Origin: Streptomyces sp. CBMA29
GTDB taxonomy: Bacteria; Actinomycetota; Actinomycetes; Streptomycetales; Streptomycetaceae
NCBI RefSeq assembly: GCF_014596445.1
Contig: NZ_MECL01000271.1
Coordinates: 84,369 to 148,368, forward strand
Reading direction: 5' to 3'
DNA length: 64,000 nt
Part shown: in pieces, positions 17,727-26,792 of the stretch
How positions within the stretch are numbered: position 1 is the first letter of the stretch
Layout: the number at the start of each line of letters is the position of its first letter
Made by a program: the position numbers and the translations under genes
The notes under the pieces: model-generated
Database searches by the model: none
The model's input: the letters and a program-made list of their open reading frames with translations, nothing else
What the model was told of the DNA's origin: nothing

Positions 17727-18632
17727 TCAGCGGGAGGCGCCGCCGAGCCAGGCCGGGTCGATGACGCCCTCGGCGACGATCACCGCGGGTCCGGTCATCT
17801 CGATCTGCCCGTCGGCGGTCTCGGTGATCACCAGTCGGCCGCCGGGGACGTCGACCATGTACGTGACCGGGCGGCCGGTGACGGCCGGGTCGGCGCCGTC
17901 GCGGCGGGCCGCGGCGACCATCACGGCGCAGGCGCCCGTGCCGCAGGAGCGAGTCTCGCCGGAACCGCGCTCGTGGACGCGCAGAGCCACGTGGCGCGGC
18001 CCGCGGTCGACGACGAATTCGACGTTGGTTCCCGCCGGGTAGGCGTCGGCTGGGGCGACCGCCGGGGCGCGGAGGAGGTCACCGGCGTGGTCGAGGGTGT
18101 CGACGAAGGCGACGGCGTGCGGATTGCCCATGTCGACGTGCAGCGCGGGCCAACTGCGGTCGCCCACGGTGACGGTGACGGCGCCGTCGGGAAGCGTGGC
18201 GCGGCCCATGCGGACGGTGATGTCGCCGGGAGTGCCGTCGTCGGCATCCTTGGCGATGTGGACGTCGCGGACGCCGGCGCGGGTGGCGACGGCCAGATCG
18301 CCCGCGTCGGTGATCCCGACGCGCTGGAGGTAGCGGGCGAAGACGCGGACGCCGTTGCCGCACATCTCGGCGATGCTGCCGTCGCTGTTGCGGTAGTCCA
18401 TGAACCACTCGGCCCGGTCGGCGAGTGCCGCGGCCTCGGGGTGGCCAGCGGAGCGGACCACGCGCAGCAGGCCGTCGCCGCCGATTCCGGCGCGCCGGTC
18501 GCACAACCGGGTGACGTCGGCCGGGGACAGGTCGAGCAGACCGTCCGGGTCGGGGACGATCACGAAGTCGTTCTCGGTGCCGTGGCCCTTGAGGAAGGCA
18601 AGCGGTGCGGTGTCGTGGCGCGCGTCAGTCAC
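17727..18632 (-). CDS. dapF: Diaminopimelate epimerase
   Basis: DapF converts LL-diaminopimelate to the meso form for lysine and peptidoglycan in the cytoplasm (streptomycetes use LL-DAP in their walls, so the enzyme mainly serves lysine synthesis). The 301-residue protein has both catalytic cysteines, in EMCGNGVR and SCGTGAC, and the surrounding NSDGS segment. The start is GTG at 18632 with no Shine-Dalgarno but a TACGAT element 7 bases upstream, suggesting leaderless transcription. It is downstream of miaA and a small membrane-protein gene on the same strand. Confidence 0.95.
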   Translation of the reverse strand: MTDARHDTAPLAFLKGHGTENDFVIVPDPDGLLDLSPADVTRLCDRRAGIGGDGLLRVVRSAGHPEAAALADRAEWFMDYRNSDGSIAEMCGNGVRVFARYLQRVGITDAGDLAVATRAGVRDVHIAKDADDGTPGDITVRMGRATLPDGAVTVTVGDRSWPALHVDMGNPHAVAFVDTLDHAGDLLRAPAVAPADAYPAGTNVEFVVDRGPRHVALRVHERGSGETRSCGTGACAVMVAAARRDGADPAVTGRPVTYMVDVPGGRLVITETADGQIEMTGPAVIVAEGVIDPAWLGGASR

Positions 18633-18684
18633 GTCATCGATCGTACGCGGGCGACGGAGGGGGACGGGCTGGTGGGCGGGGCCG

Positions 18685-19209
18685 TCAGCGCAGCCGGGCG
18701 ACGCGCCAGACGGCGAGCACCGCGAGCAGGGCGATCAGTGCGGTGTACCCGGCCACGTAGCGCCAGTCGACACGGGCGCCGGAGCCGCGGGCGGGCAGGC
18801 CGGGCCAGGTGTAGCCGACCCGGCGGGCGGCCATCAGACCCCATCCGGCGGAGCAGCAGCACAGCAGCAGGCCGAGCATGGCGACGACAGGTCCCGCGTC
18901 ACCGGATTCGAAGGCGAGGGGGAAGGCGAACATCAGCGATCCGCTCACCGCGAGGGCGATGATCGGGGCGAGTTGCCAGATCCGCAGTCGGCGCTGGGGG
19001 CGCAGTTCGCCGAAGGACTGGCCCTCCTCCATCGGCGGAAGGGGCTCGATCGCTTCCAGGGAGCCGAGAGAGTCCAGGGGCTCGAAGGGCTCCAGGGTGT
19101 TCCTCGACTCGGGGATCGCGCCGTTGCGCGGAAACTCCGGGGGAATCTGGGCTTCCGCCGCGGGGTCGCGCCCGGCTGAGGTGTCGCGTGGGCCGGCTTC
19201 CATCGCCAC
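18685..19209 (-). CDS. Small membrane protein of unknown function
   Basis: I do not recognise this 174-residue protein. The first 70 residues are acidic and proline-rich and probably cytoplasmic. Three hydrophobic segments follow (about 78-100, 105-130 and 150-172), the middle one containing LLCCCSAGW. GGAGGG lies 4 bases before the GTG at 19209 and 10 bases before an ATG at 19203, so either start is possible. It lies between miaA and dapF on the same strand. Confidence 0.75.
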   Translation of the reverse strand: MAMEAGPRDTSAGRDPAAEAQIPPEFPRNGAIPESRNTLEPFEPLDSLGSLEAIEPLPPMEEGQSFGELRPQRRLRIWQLAPIIALAVSGSLMFAFPLAFESGDAGPVVAMLGLLLCCCSAGWGLMAARRVGYTWPGLPARGSGARVDWRYVAGYTALIALLAVLAVWRVARLR

Positions 19210-19308
19210 GCGCCCTCCCGATTCTCCGACACCGTAGCTAGATGCTCGATGATGGCACGGTCGACCGGCAGGTCCGGGACGCCGGAGCGTCCCGATGCCA
19301 TCACGTGA

Positions 19309-20223
19309 TCAGGCTGTAACCGCTTCTTGGAGCAACGTCAGCGCCTGGTGCGCGAGTTCCGTGCCGCGGGCCGTGAGCCAGTGCACACGCGGGTCGCGGC
19401 GGAACCACGAGTCCTGACGGCGTGCGAAGCGCTTGGTGGCGCGTACGGTCGTGGCGCGGGCCTCGTCCTCGGTGCACTCACCGGCGAGCGCGGCGAGCAC
19501 CTGCTGGTAGCCGAGCGCGCGGGAGGCCGTACGTCCTTCGCGCAGCCCGGCGGCCTCCAGGGTGCGGACCTCGTCGACCAGACCGGCCTCCCACATGCGG
19601 TCGACGCGCAGGGCGATGCGTTCGTCGAGTTCGGGCCGGGGGACGTCGACGCCGATCTGGACGGTGTCGTAGACGCCCTCGGGGCCGGGGAGGTTGGCGG
19701 CGAAGGGGCGGCCGGTGATCTCCACGACTTCGAGGGCGCGGACGATCCGGCGGCCGTTGCTGGGCAGGATGGCGCGTGCGGCCTCGGGGTCGACGGCGGC
19801 CAGCCGGGCGTGCAGGGCGCCGGAGCCGCGCATGTCGAGTTCGGCCTCCAGGCGGGCCCGGACGGCCGCGTCCGTGCCGGGGAACTCCAGGGCGTCGATC
19901 GCGGCACGTACGTAGAGGCCGGAGCCGCCGACGAGCACCGGGACGCGGCCCTCGGCGTGCACCCGGTCGATCTCGACGCGGGCGAGGCGCTGGTAGTCGG
20001 CGACGTTGGCGGCCTGTGTCACAGCCCAGATGTCCAGCAGGTGGTGCGGTACGCCCTGGCGTTCGTCCGGGCTGAGCTTGGCGGTGCCGATGTCCATACC
20101 GCGGTAGAGCTGCATGGAGTCGGCGTTGATCACCTCGCCGTCCAGAATCCGGGCCAGGGCCACGCCCAGATCGGACTTACCGGCTGCGGTCGGGCCGACG
20201 ACGGCGATCACACGGTTCTTCAC
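19309..20223 (-). CDS. miaA: tRNA dimethylallyltransferase
   Basis: MiaA transfers a dimethylallyl group to A37 of tRNAs reading U-starting codons, the first step before MiaB thiomethylation. The 304-residue protein has the P-loop GPTAAGKSD (residues 10-18), the INADSMQLYRGMDIGTAK substrate segment, VGGSGLYVRA and ALGYQQ. It starts with GTG without a clear ribosome site. Both halves of the ms2i6A pathway (miaA here and miaB at 21527) are encoded on this strand within 4 kb. In Streptomyces miaA loss delays development through poor decoding of UUA. Confidence 0.96.
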   Translation of the reverse strand: MKNRVIAVVGPTAAGKSDLGVALARILDGEVINADSMQLYRGMDIGTAKLSPDERQGVPHHLLDIWAVTQAANVADYQRLARVEIDRVHAEGRVPVLVGGSGLYVRAAIDALEFPGTDAAVRARLEAELDMRGSGALHARLAAVDPEAARAILPSNGRRIVRALEVVEITGRPFAANLPGPEGVYDTVQIGVDVPRPELDERIALRVDRMWEAGLVDEVRTLEAAGLREGRTASRALGYQQVLAALAGECTEDEARATTVRATKRFARRQDSWFRRDPRVHWLTARGTELAHQALTLLQEAVTA

Positions 20224-20343
20224 GTGGCCAGTCTCGCAAACATTGGCCGCTGACCTCGATCGATTGGCGTGAAGCGGGTCAGGGCGGGCACAGGTATGGT
20301 CGAAAACAGGGTGGGAGATTCACGACGCTTGGAAAGGTGCCAC

Positions 20344-20580
20344 ATGGGCCTCAAGGACACGTTCAAGGACAAGCTCGGTTTGGCGAAGAGCAAGGCCGGC
20401 GACTTGGCGCAGCAGCACGGCGGCAAGATTGAGTCGGGTCTGGAGAAGGCGGCGCACACCGTCGACTCCAAGACCGGCGGCAAGTACAGCGACAAGATCG
20501 GGACCGGGGTGGACAAGGCCAAGGACGCCTTGGGCAACCTCAAGGGCAAGGGCGGCAAGGACGGCGACGCGACCGCCTGA
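20344..20580 (+). CDS. Small MT0933/Rv0909-type 'antitoxin'-family protein
   Basis: This is a 78-residue lysine- and glycine-rich soluble protein starting MGLKDTFKDKLG, the hallmark of a family annotated as antitoxins after the mycobacterial Rv0909-Rv0910 pair. It contains two related alternating charged helices (KAGDLAQQHGGKIESG and KTGGKYSDKIGTGVDKAKD). No toxin gene is adjacent: miaA is divergent upstream and the next gene is convergent. The streptomycete homologue may therefore have another role. AAAGGTG precedes the ATG by 4 bases. Confidence 0.85.
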   Translation: MGLKDTFKDKLGLAKSKAGDLAQQHGGKIESGLEKAAHTVDSKTGGKYSDKIGTGVDKAKDALGNLKGKGGKDGDATA

Positions 20581-20666
20581 GCGCTCGCGTCGCACCCTGC
20601 CGTAGGAGGTCCGAGTCGCGCGTCGGGTCCGGGCCTCCGGGCCAGGTATCCGGATGGCTCTCCGGC

Positions 20667-21425
20667 TCAGGTCCAGGTCGCCACGGCATAGCCCACGCCG
20701 TACGGCGCGGCCTCGTACAGCAGCTCCCCCGCCAGGCCCGCGCCCTGAGCCGCGCCCGCGAGCACCTGCCACGGCGCCCGGCCGGACACCTTCAGCGCAT
20801 CGGCCAACTCCGCGTCCAGCGCGGTGAGCGCGTCGGTGTCGGCCGCCGCCAGGGCCGAGGTCACCGCCGCGTCGAAGGGCTCGGCTCGCTCGTCCAGGTA
20901 GCCGGGCGCCTTGACCGTACGGCAGGCGCTGCCGTCCCCCATCACGAGCAGGGCGACGCGTCCCGCTGCCTCGGCGACAGCGCGGCCCGCGGCGGCGCAG
21001 CGCGGCTGTTCCAGTTGCCCGCCGATCCCCAGGCCCTCGACGGGTGCGGCGCGCCAGCCGCGCAGCAACCAGGCGGCCACGGCGAGCGAGGGCGGCAACG
21101 TGAGTGCGGGTTCAGCGGCGGGCTCGGCCGTGGCGTCGGCCGTGACGTCGGCCGCGGGATCACCCGCGCCAGGTTCCGATCCGAGGCGGACGTCCAGTAC
21201 GACACCGAACGGCCGGAAGGAGCCCGTGGCGCCCTCGGCGAAAGCGCCGCGGTGCGGCCGGTCCGCCGGACCGATCACGACCAGCCGGTCGGGCCGGGAA
21301 GCGGCCAGGACGCCGATCGCGTCGGCGCAGGAGGCCCGCAGAGCGTCGAGTTCGGGTGCGGCGCCTGCCGCCACCTCCGGGACCAGCAGCGGCGGGCAGG
21401 GACAGACGGCAGCGGCGACCAGCAT
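20667..21425 (-). CDS. Class III extradiol dioxygenase (LigB)-like protein
   Basis: The 252-residue protein starts MLVAAAVCPCPPLLVPEV, which matches a conserved actinobacterial family annotated as LigB-like. The usual iron-binding His of true dioxygenases in the first loop is replaced here by Cys (CPCPP), and only scattered candidate ligands (HRG, DRP) remain. Catalysis is therefore uncertain and it may be a non-catalytic or divergent member. An Ala/Thr-rich insertion (residues about 85-110) looks variable. It follows miaB on the same strand after about 100 bases. Confidence 0.8.
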   Translation of the reverse strand: MLVAAAVCPCPPLLVPEVAAGAAPELDALRASCADAIGVLAASRPDRLVVIGPADRPHRGAFAEGATGSFRPFGVVLDVRLGSEPGAGDPAADVTADATAEPAAEPALTLPPSLAVAAWLLRGWRAAPVEGLGIGGQLEQPRCAAAGRAVAEAAGRVALLVMGDGSACRTVKAPGYLDERAEPFDAAVTSALAAADTDALTALDAELADALKVSGRAPWQVLAGAAQGAGLAGELLYEAAPYGVGYAVATWT

Positions 21426-21526
21426 GATCGAAACCTTACCGGCGCGGCCTCGCGGACCGACGGCCGTCGCCGGACAACGGCGTCGGCATGTTCAGCCGCG
21501 CGCCGGTCTCCGCGACAGCGTGCGCG

Positions 21527-23014
21527 TCACTGGACGCTGCATCCGCCCAGGGACGCCGGCTCCGTCACGGCGGGCGCGCCGATCGTCGGCAGGCCCAGCA
21601 TCACGCCCGTGCCGGTCGCGGCCGGAGCCGCGTTACGCCGCTCCCACGCGTCGCCCGCCCGCGTACGGCGCACGGCGGCGGCGGGCTTCTCCGCGAGCAG
21701 ATGGTGCGGCGCGGCGTAGGTGATCTCGACGGTCACCATGTCGCCGGGCCTGACCGGCTCGTCCGGGCGCTCGAAGTGCACAAGGCGGTTGTCGGGCGCG
21801 CGGCCTGACAGCCGCCGGGTGGCGTCGTCCTTGCGGCCCTCGCCCTCGGCGACCAGCACCTCTATGGTGCGGCCGACCTGCTTCTTGTTCTCCTCCCAGG
21901 AGATCTCCTCCTGGAGCGCGACCAGCCGCTCGTACCGCTGCTGGACGACGGCCTTCGGGATCTGGCCGTCCATCTCGGCGGCGGGGGTGCCGGGCCGCTT
22001 GGAATACTGGAAGGTGAATGCCTGCGCGAAGCGGGCCTCGCGCACCACGTGCAGGGTCTGCTCGAAGTCCTCCTCGGTCTCGCCGGGGAAGCCCACGATG
22101 ATGTCGGTGGTGATGGCGGCGTCCGGCATCGCGGCGCGCACCTTCTCGATGATCCCGAGGTAACGATCCTGCCGGTACGACCGGCGCATCGCCTTCAGCA
22201 CCGTGTCGGAGCCGGACTGGAGCGGCATGTGGAGCTGGTGCATCACGTTGGGCGTCTCGGCCATGGCGGCGATGACGTCGTCGGTGAAGTCACGCGGGTG
22301 CGGCGAGGTGAAGCGGATCCGCTCCAGGCCGTCGATGGCGCCCGCGGCGCGCAGCAGCTTGCCGAACGCCTCGCGGTCGCCGATGTCGGAGCCGTACGCG
22401 TTCACGTTCTGGCCGAGCAGGGTGACCTCGACGACGCCCTCGGAGACCAGGGCCTCGACCTCGGCGAGCACGTCGCCGGGCCTGCGGTCCTTCTCCTTGC
22501 CGCGCAGGGCGGGGACGATGCAGAAGGTGCAGGTGTTGTTGCAGCCGACGGAGACCGCGACCCAGGCGGCGTACGCGGACTCGCGGCGCGAGGGCAGCGT
22601 GGAGGGGAAGGTCTCCAGCGACTCGACGATCTCGACCTGGGCCTCTTCTGCGATCCTGGCCCGTTCCAGCAGCACCGGGAGCTGCCCGATGTTGTGGGTG
22701 CCGAAGACGACGTCGACCCAGGGGGCCCGCTTCACGATGGTGTCGCGGTCCTTCTGCGCCAGGCAGCCGCCGACGGCGATCTGCATGCCGGGCCTGGCGG
22801 CCTTCTTCGGTACGAGCTGGCCGAGGTTGCCGTACAACCGGTTGTCGGCGTTCTCCCGCACCGCGCAGGTGTTGAAGACGACGACATCCGCGCCCTCGGC
22901 GTCAGAAGGCGCGCGGACATACCCCGCGTCCTCCAGAAGGCCGGACAGCCGCTCGGAGTCGTGGACGTTCATCTGGCACCCGTAGGTGCGGACCTCGTAA
23001 GTACGCGCGCTCAT
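21527..23014 (-). CDS. miaB: tRNA-2-methylthio-N6-dimethylallyladenosine synthase
   Basis: MiaB is a radical-SAM methylthiotransferase acting on i6A37 of tRNA. The 495-residue protein has an N-terminal UPF0004 domain with the second 4Fe-4S ligands (YGCQMN, NTCAVR, GGCLAQ), the radical-SAM motif CNNTCTFC, and a C-terminal TRAM domain followed by an Ala-rich tail. I chose ATG at 23014 (MSARTYEVRTYGCQMN) as for family members; the longer open frame upstream is not conserved. A GGGTGA lies 5-10 bases upstream. It works directly after MiaA, encoded 1.3 kb downstream on the same strand. Confidence 0.96.
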   Translation of the reverse strand: MSARTYEVRTYGCQMNVHDSERLSGLLEDAGYVRAPSDAEGADVVVFNTCAVRENADNRLYGNLGQLVPKKAARPGMQIAVGGCLAQKDRDTIVKRAPWVDVVFGTHNIGQLPVLLERARIAEEAQVEIVESLETFPSTLPSRRESAYAAWVAVSVGCNNTCTFCIVPALRGKEKDRRPGDVLAEVEALVSEGVVEVTLLGQNVNAYGSDIGDREAFGKLLRAAGAIDGLERIRFTSPHPRDFTDDVIAAMAETPNVMHQLHMPLQSGSDTVLKAMRRSYRQDRYLGIIEKVRAAMPDAAITTDIIVGFPGETEEDFEQTLHVVREARFAQAFTFQYSKRPGTPAAEMDGQIPKAVVQQRYERLVALQEEISWEENKKQVGRTIEVLVAEGEGRKDDATRRLSGRAPDNRLVHFERPDEPVRPGDMVTVEITYAAPHHLLAEKPAAAVRRTRAGDAWERRNAAPAATGTGVMLGLPTIGAPAVTEPASLGGCSVQ

Positions 23015-23126
23015 AACAATCACCCAGAGTACGTGGTCGCCGGGGCCCGGCGCCCCTGCCTTCCCGGGACCGGCCGCCGCCGACGGCCCTTCCCCGATTC
23101 CCGCCCGGCTGGCAGGATCCCCATGC

Positions 23127-24143
23127 ATGGACCTCCCCCGCCCCGTCGTACGCCTGCGCGATGCCGCGCTGGGCAGGCGGCGGCGCGTGCTCCAGGCGCT
23201 GCTGGCCGGGGTCTCCGTGCTCGCCCTCCTGCTGTGGTGGCTGCTGCCGAACGCGGGTCCTTCGTATCCGCGGGCGCCGATGTCGCTGGCCACCGGGGTC
23301 GCTAACGGGGTGTACGAGAAGTACGGACTGCTCCTCAAGGGCGATCTGCACACCGCGCTGCCGGGGGTGCGGGTCAATCTCGTGCACACCGAGGGCTCGG
23401 TCGACAACATCAAGCGGGTGGCGTCCGGACGGGCGGACTTCACCATCGCCGCGGCCGACGCCGTCGCCAACTACGACGGTCCCGGCAAGGAGCAGTTGCG
23501 CGCCTGCGCCCGGCTCTACGACGACTACATGCAGCTTGTCGTACCGAGCGATTCCACGGTGCGGTCGGCACGCGATCTGCGCGGGCTGCGGGTCGGGGTC
23601 GGCCAGGCGGACTCCGGGGTCAATCTGATCACCAGGCGGCTGTTCGCGGCGGCTGGCCTGGACATCACGAAAGATGTGGACGCCATACCGGTCGGCATCG
23701 ACCAGGCGCCCGCGATGCTGCGCGACAAGCAACTGGACGCGTTCTTCTGGTCGGGCGGGCTGCCGACCGCCGCCGTGGCCGAGATGGCGCACTCCTCTCC
23801 GGGCATCAAGCTCGTCCAGCTCGGCGACCTGGTGGCGAAGCTGCACTCCATGGGACCGCAGATGGCGTACTACCGGCAGGCCGTGATGCCAGCCGACGCG
23901 TATCCGCAGGCGCAGAAGGGGCAGGCGATCGCCACCATCGCCGTCGCCAATCTGCTGGTCACCACGGACCGCGCGAACACCGGCCTGGTCGAACGGCTCA
24001 CCCGTGCGGTGATCGACAGCCGGGACGCGATCGGCAAAGAGGTGCACGCCGCGCAACTGGTGGACCTGCGGACCGCGGTGTTCACCGATCCGCTGCCGCT
24101 GCACGTCGGCGCGGAGCGGTACTACCGGTCGGTGAAGCCGTAG
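23127..24143 (+). CDS. TAXI-family TRAP transporter solute-binding protein (orphan)
   Basis: The 338-residue protein has an uncleaved-looking N-terminal membrane anchor (about residues 20-42) followed by a periplasmic-binding fold of the TAXI type: ATGVANGVYEKYG, the GSVDNIKRVASGRADF segment, and GLRVGVGQADSGVNL. TAXI proteins normally feed TRAP permeases, but no TRAP membrane subunit gene is present here, so it may act as a sensor input or use a distant permease. It is divergent from miaB and convergent with a two-component kinase gene, whose sensor it could conceivably modulate. The ATG at 23127 has no strong ribosome site. Confidence 0.88.
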   Translation: MDLPRPVVRLRDAALGRRRRVLQALLAGVSVLALLLWWLLPNAGPSYPRAPMSLATGVANGVYEKYGLLLKGDLHTALPGVRVNLVHTEGSVDNIKRVASGRADFTIAAADAVANYDGPGKEQLRACARLYDDYMQLVVPSDSTVRSARDLRGLRVGVGQADSGVNLITRRLFAAAGLDITKDVDAIPVGIDQAPAMLRDKQLDAFFWSGGLPTAAVAEMAHSSPGIKLVQLGDLVAKLHSMGPQMAYYRQAVMPADAYPQAQKGQAIATIAVANLLVTTDRANTGLVERLTRAVIDSRDAIGKEVHAAQLVDLRTAVFTDPLPLHVGAERYYRSVKP

Positions 24144-24240
24144 CGGGTGCTCCGCCACCGCCTCGGCCGCGCCGCGCGCTCACCCCGCCGCGCACCGCGT
24201 AGTCATGATCGGACGGTCGTACGGTCCGACAGCCGGACGA

Positions 24241-25707
24241 TCACACCCCGACCGGCGCGGTCCTCGGCACCGTCAGGATGACCTCCAGGCCGTGCGGATC
24301 GCACCGCCCGTAACTGATGACGCCGCCGCCCTGGCTCAGCAGGGCGCGGGCGATGGACAGGCCGAGGCCGGAGCCGTGCACATTCTGGTGGCGGGCGCTG
24401 CGCCAGAAACGATCGCCGACCCTGGCGAGTTCCTCGTCCGTCAGGCCGGGGCCGCTGTCGGCGACGGAGATCGCGGTGCGCTGGTCGTCAGCCGTCACCC
24501 GCACATGGACGGCCTCGCCGCGCGGGGTGAATTTGATCGCGTTGTCGATCACCGCGTCCAAGGCGCTGGACAGCGCGACCGCGTCGGCCCACCCGGTCAC
24601 CTTGAGTACCGCACGCTCCCCCGTCCCGTCACGTTCCTGATCCTCCGGGTCCTCCCCCTCCACCGTGAACTCCACGGCGATTCCCGCCTGGTCGGCGACG
24701 GGTCGCCAGGCCGCCGAGCGGATACGGGCGAGCGCGGCGAGGTCGGTGACGGCCAGATGACTGCCGGAACGTTCGGCGAGCGCAAGGCCCAGCAGGTCGT
24801 CGAGCACCTGGGCGAGCCGGTGCCCCTCCTCCTTCACCGCCTCGGCCTCGTCGTGGCCGTCGGGCAGTTCCAGGCCGAGCAATTCGATCCGCAGCAGCAG
24901 TGCGGCGAGCGGATTGCGCAACTGGTGCGACGCGTCCGCCACGAAGGCCCGCTGCTGGTCGAGGACTTCCTCGACGTTGTCGGCCATCTCGTTGAACGAA
25001 CGGACCAGGCGCCGGAGTTCCGGCGGGCCGCCCGCCGTTCCGACGCGCGACTTCATCCGGCCGGTCGCGATGTCGTGGGTGACGCGGTCCAAGGTGGCGA
25101 CCGGAAGCAGCACCCAGCCGGTCAGGCGGACGGCGAAGAGCACGGCGATGGCCATCGCCGCCAGTTCCCCGGCCGCCAGCAGCAGCCAGCCGTGCAGGAT
25201 GCGGGAGCGCAGCGCGCCGGTCGGCGAGTCGGTCACGACGACGGCGACGACGTCCCCGTCCCGGACGATCGGTGAGGCGATGGCAAGTTTACGGGTCTGC
25301 CACGGCCACACCTGGCGGGGGTCGTGGGTGCGGCGGCCGAGCAGCGCCGAGTTGTAGGCGTCGAACAGCTCGCCCTCGTCCGGCACCTGCCAGCCGCCGG
25401 GCGCGGCGGCCATCGCGGTGCGGTCGCGGTAGAAGACTCCGGCGTCGATGCCGTACAGCTCCTTGTAGCGGGTCAGTTCGGTCCGCAGGGTGTGCAGCCG
25501 CTCGTCGTCGGCGCTGTCCACGGCGGTCTGTTCGTCCCGCGCGGTGACGTACTGCGCGAGTGCCGCGAAGCGCGTGGTGTCGTCGATGCGGTCGACCACG
25601 ACGCGCTGCTGCTGGGACGCGGCCTGGCTGGCGGCCAGCGGGAAGCCGAGGGCCAGCAGGACACCGGCCATCAGCACGATGAGCAGCGGGAGCAGGCGGG
25701 AGCGCAA
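24241..25707 (-). CDS. Sensor histidine kinase (OmpR/EnvZ type)
   Basis: The 488-residue kinase has TM1 (about 6-28), an extracellular sensor domain of about 145 residues, TM2 (about 177-199), a HAMP linker, HisKA with the phospho-acceptor in DASHQLRNPL, and HATPase motifs DNAIKF (N box), DSGPGL and GSGLGLS. The start is TTG at 25707 with GAGG 7 bases upstream, a rare start codon. It follows the response regulator by 18 bases. Synteny suggests the pair equals SCO5784/5785 of S. coelicolor, reported to affect the transition to secondary metabolism; this is from memory. The signal is unknown. Confidence 0.93.
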   Translation of the reverse strand: MRSRLLPLLIVLMAGVLLALGFPLAASQAASQQQRVVVDRIDDTTRFAALAQYVTARDEQTAVDSADDERLHTLRTELTRYKELYGIDAGVFYRDRTAMAAAPGGWQVPDEGELFDAYNSALLGRRTHDPRQVWPWQTRKLAIASPIVRDGDVVAVVVTDSPTGALRSRILHGWLLLAAGELAAMAIAVLFAVRLTGWVLLPVATLDRVTHDIATGRMKSRVGTAGGPPELRRLVRSFNEMADNVEEVLDQQRAFVADASHQLRNPLAALLLRIELLGLELPDGHDEAEAVKEEGHRLAQVLDDLLGLALAERSGSHLAVTDLAALARIRSAAWRPVADQAGIAVEFTVEGEDPEDQERDGTGERAVLKVTGWADAVALSSALDAVIDNAIKFTPRGEAVHVRVTADDQRTAISVADSGPGLTDEELARVGDRFWRSARHQNVHGSGLGLSIARALLSQGGGVISYGRCDPHGLEVILTVPRTAPVGV

Positions 25708-25725
25708 GGTGGTGGCCTCGACGGG

Positions 25726-26493
25726 TCAGCCGACGGGGACGACGAGCCGGTATCCGACCCCGCGCACCGTCTCGATCATCGCCGGGGTCCGCAGTTTGGA
25801 GCGCAGGGACGCCACATGGACCTCAAGGGTGCGACCCGTACCCTCCCACGCGGTGCGCCACACCTCGCTGATGATCTGCTCCCTGCGGAAGACGACACCC
25901 GGTCGTTTGGCGAGCAGCGACAGCAGGTCGAACTCCTTGCGGGTGAGGGCGATCAGATCGCCCTCCACGGTGACGCGGCGGGTGGACAGTTCGATGGTGA
26001 CCGTGCCGAGCAGCAGTTTGGCGCTCTCCTGCGGGCCGGTCCCGCCGGTCCGCGCGGCGGCCAGCACTCCGGTGCCCGCGACGGTCGCGTCGGTGGCCGT
26101 CGGCCCGGCGGTGCCTCGCGCGGTCAGCGGCGGACGGCGGCTCACGGCGTGGATCCGCGCCAGCAGCTCACCCGTGTCGTACGGCTTCACGACGTAGTCG
26201 TCCGCGCCCAGGTTGAGGCCGTGAATCCGGGAGCGTACGTCGGCCCGCGCCGTCACCATGATCACCGGGATCGCGGTACGACGGCGTATCCGGCTGCACA
26301 CCTCGAAACCGTCCTGGTCGGGCAGCCCCAGATCGAGCAGGACGCAGTCGTACGCGGGGCCGTCGCCGGGCAGCAGCGCCTGGATCGCCTCCTCGCCACT
26401 GCGGGCGTGCCGCACGTCGAAGCCGTGCTTGCCGAGGACCGCGGAGAGGGCGGAGGCGACCCTGTCGTCGTCCTCCACGAGGAGCAGTCGCAT
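25726..26493 (-). CDS. OmpR-family response regulator
   Basis: The 255-residue regulator has a receiver domain (acidic pair EDD, phospho-acceptor in LLDLGLPD, KPYD switch lysine) and a winged-helix DNA-binding domain (LTRKEFDLLSLLAKRPG, TVRGVGYRLV). A linker of about 45 residues between them is Thr/Ala/Gly-rich and longer than usual. ATG at 26493 has GGGAGG 6 bases upstream; a TTG two codons earlier is less likely. It is the first gene of a two-gene operon with the kinase at 24241. Confidence 0.94.
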   Translation of the reverse strand: MRLLLVEDDDRVASALSAVLGKHGFDVRHARSGEEAIQALLPGDGPAYDCVLLDLGLPDQDGFEVCSRIRRRTAIPVIMVTARADVRSRIHGLNLGADDYVVKPYDTGELLARIHAVSRRPPLTARGTAGPTATDATVAGTGVLAAARTGGTGPQESAKLLLGTVTIELSTRRVTVEGDLIALTRKEFDLLSLLAKRPGVVFRREQIISEVWRTAWEGTGRTLEVHVASLRSKLRTPAMIETVRGVGYRLVVPVG

Positions 26494-26792
26494 CGTCAAC
26501 CTCCCTGTTCATCCGGTCTTATGATCATTTCAGCTGATCTTGTCGTTCGTGTGTGGTAGCGGTGCCTGTGGACCGAATCCACGCCGATCGGCACGGGGTG
26601 CGTCAAGGCCCTACCGGCTCGCGCGGCGGACCGTTACCGACCCGGTACGCACCGGAGGTGCCCGCGGGCGCGTACGGAGCGCGGAGGGCGCGTGGAGCGG
26701 CGCACCGCGCCGAGGTGGGACCGTCGCTTGACGTGGGCAGGCGCAGTGGGTTGCATACGCTTTGTGACCGCACTTCTTCCGGGGGCCTCTCC

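Noticed and set aside
20344..20580. Toxin-antitoxin pair
   Set aside because: The small protein belongs to an antitoxin-named family, but neither neighbour resembles a toxin.
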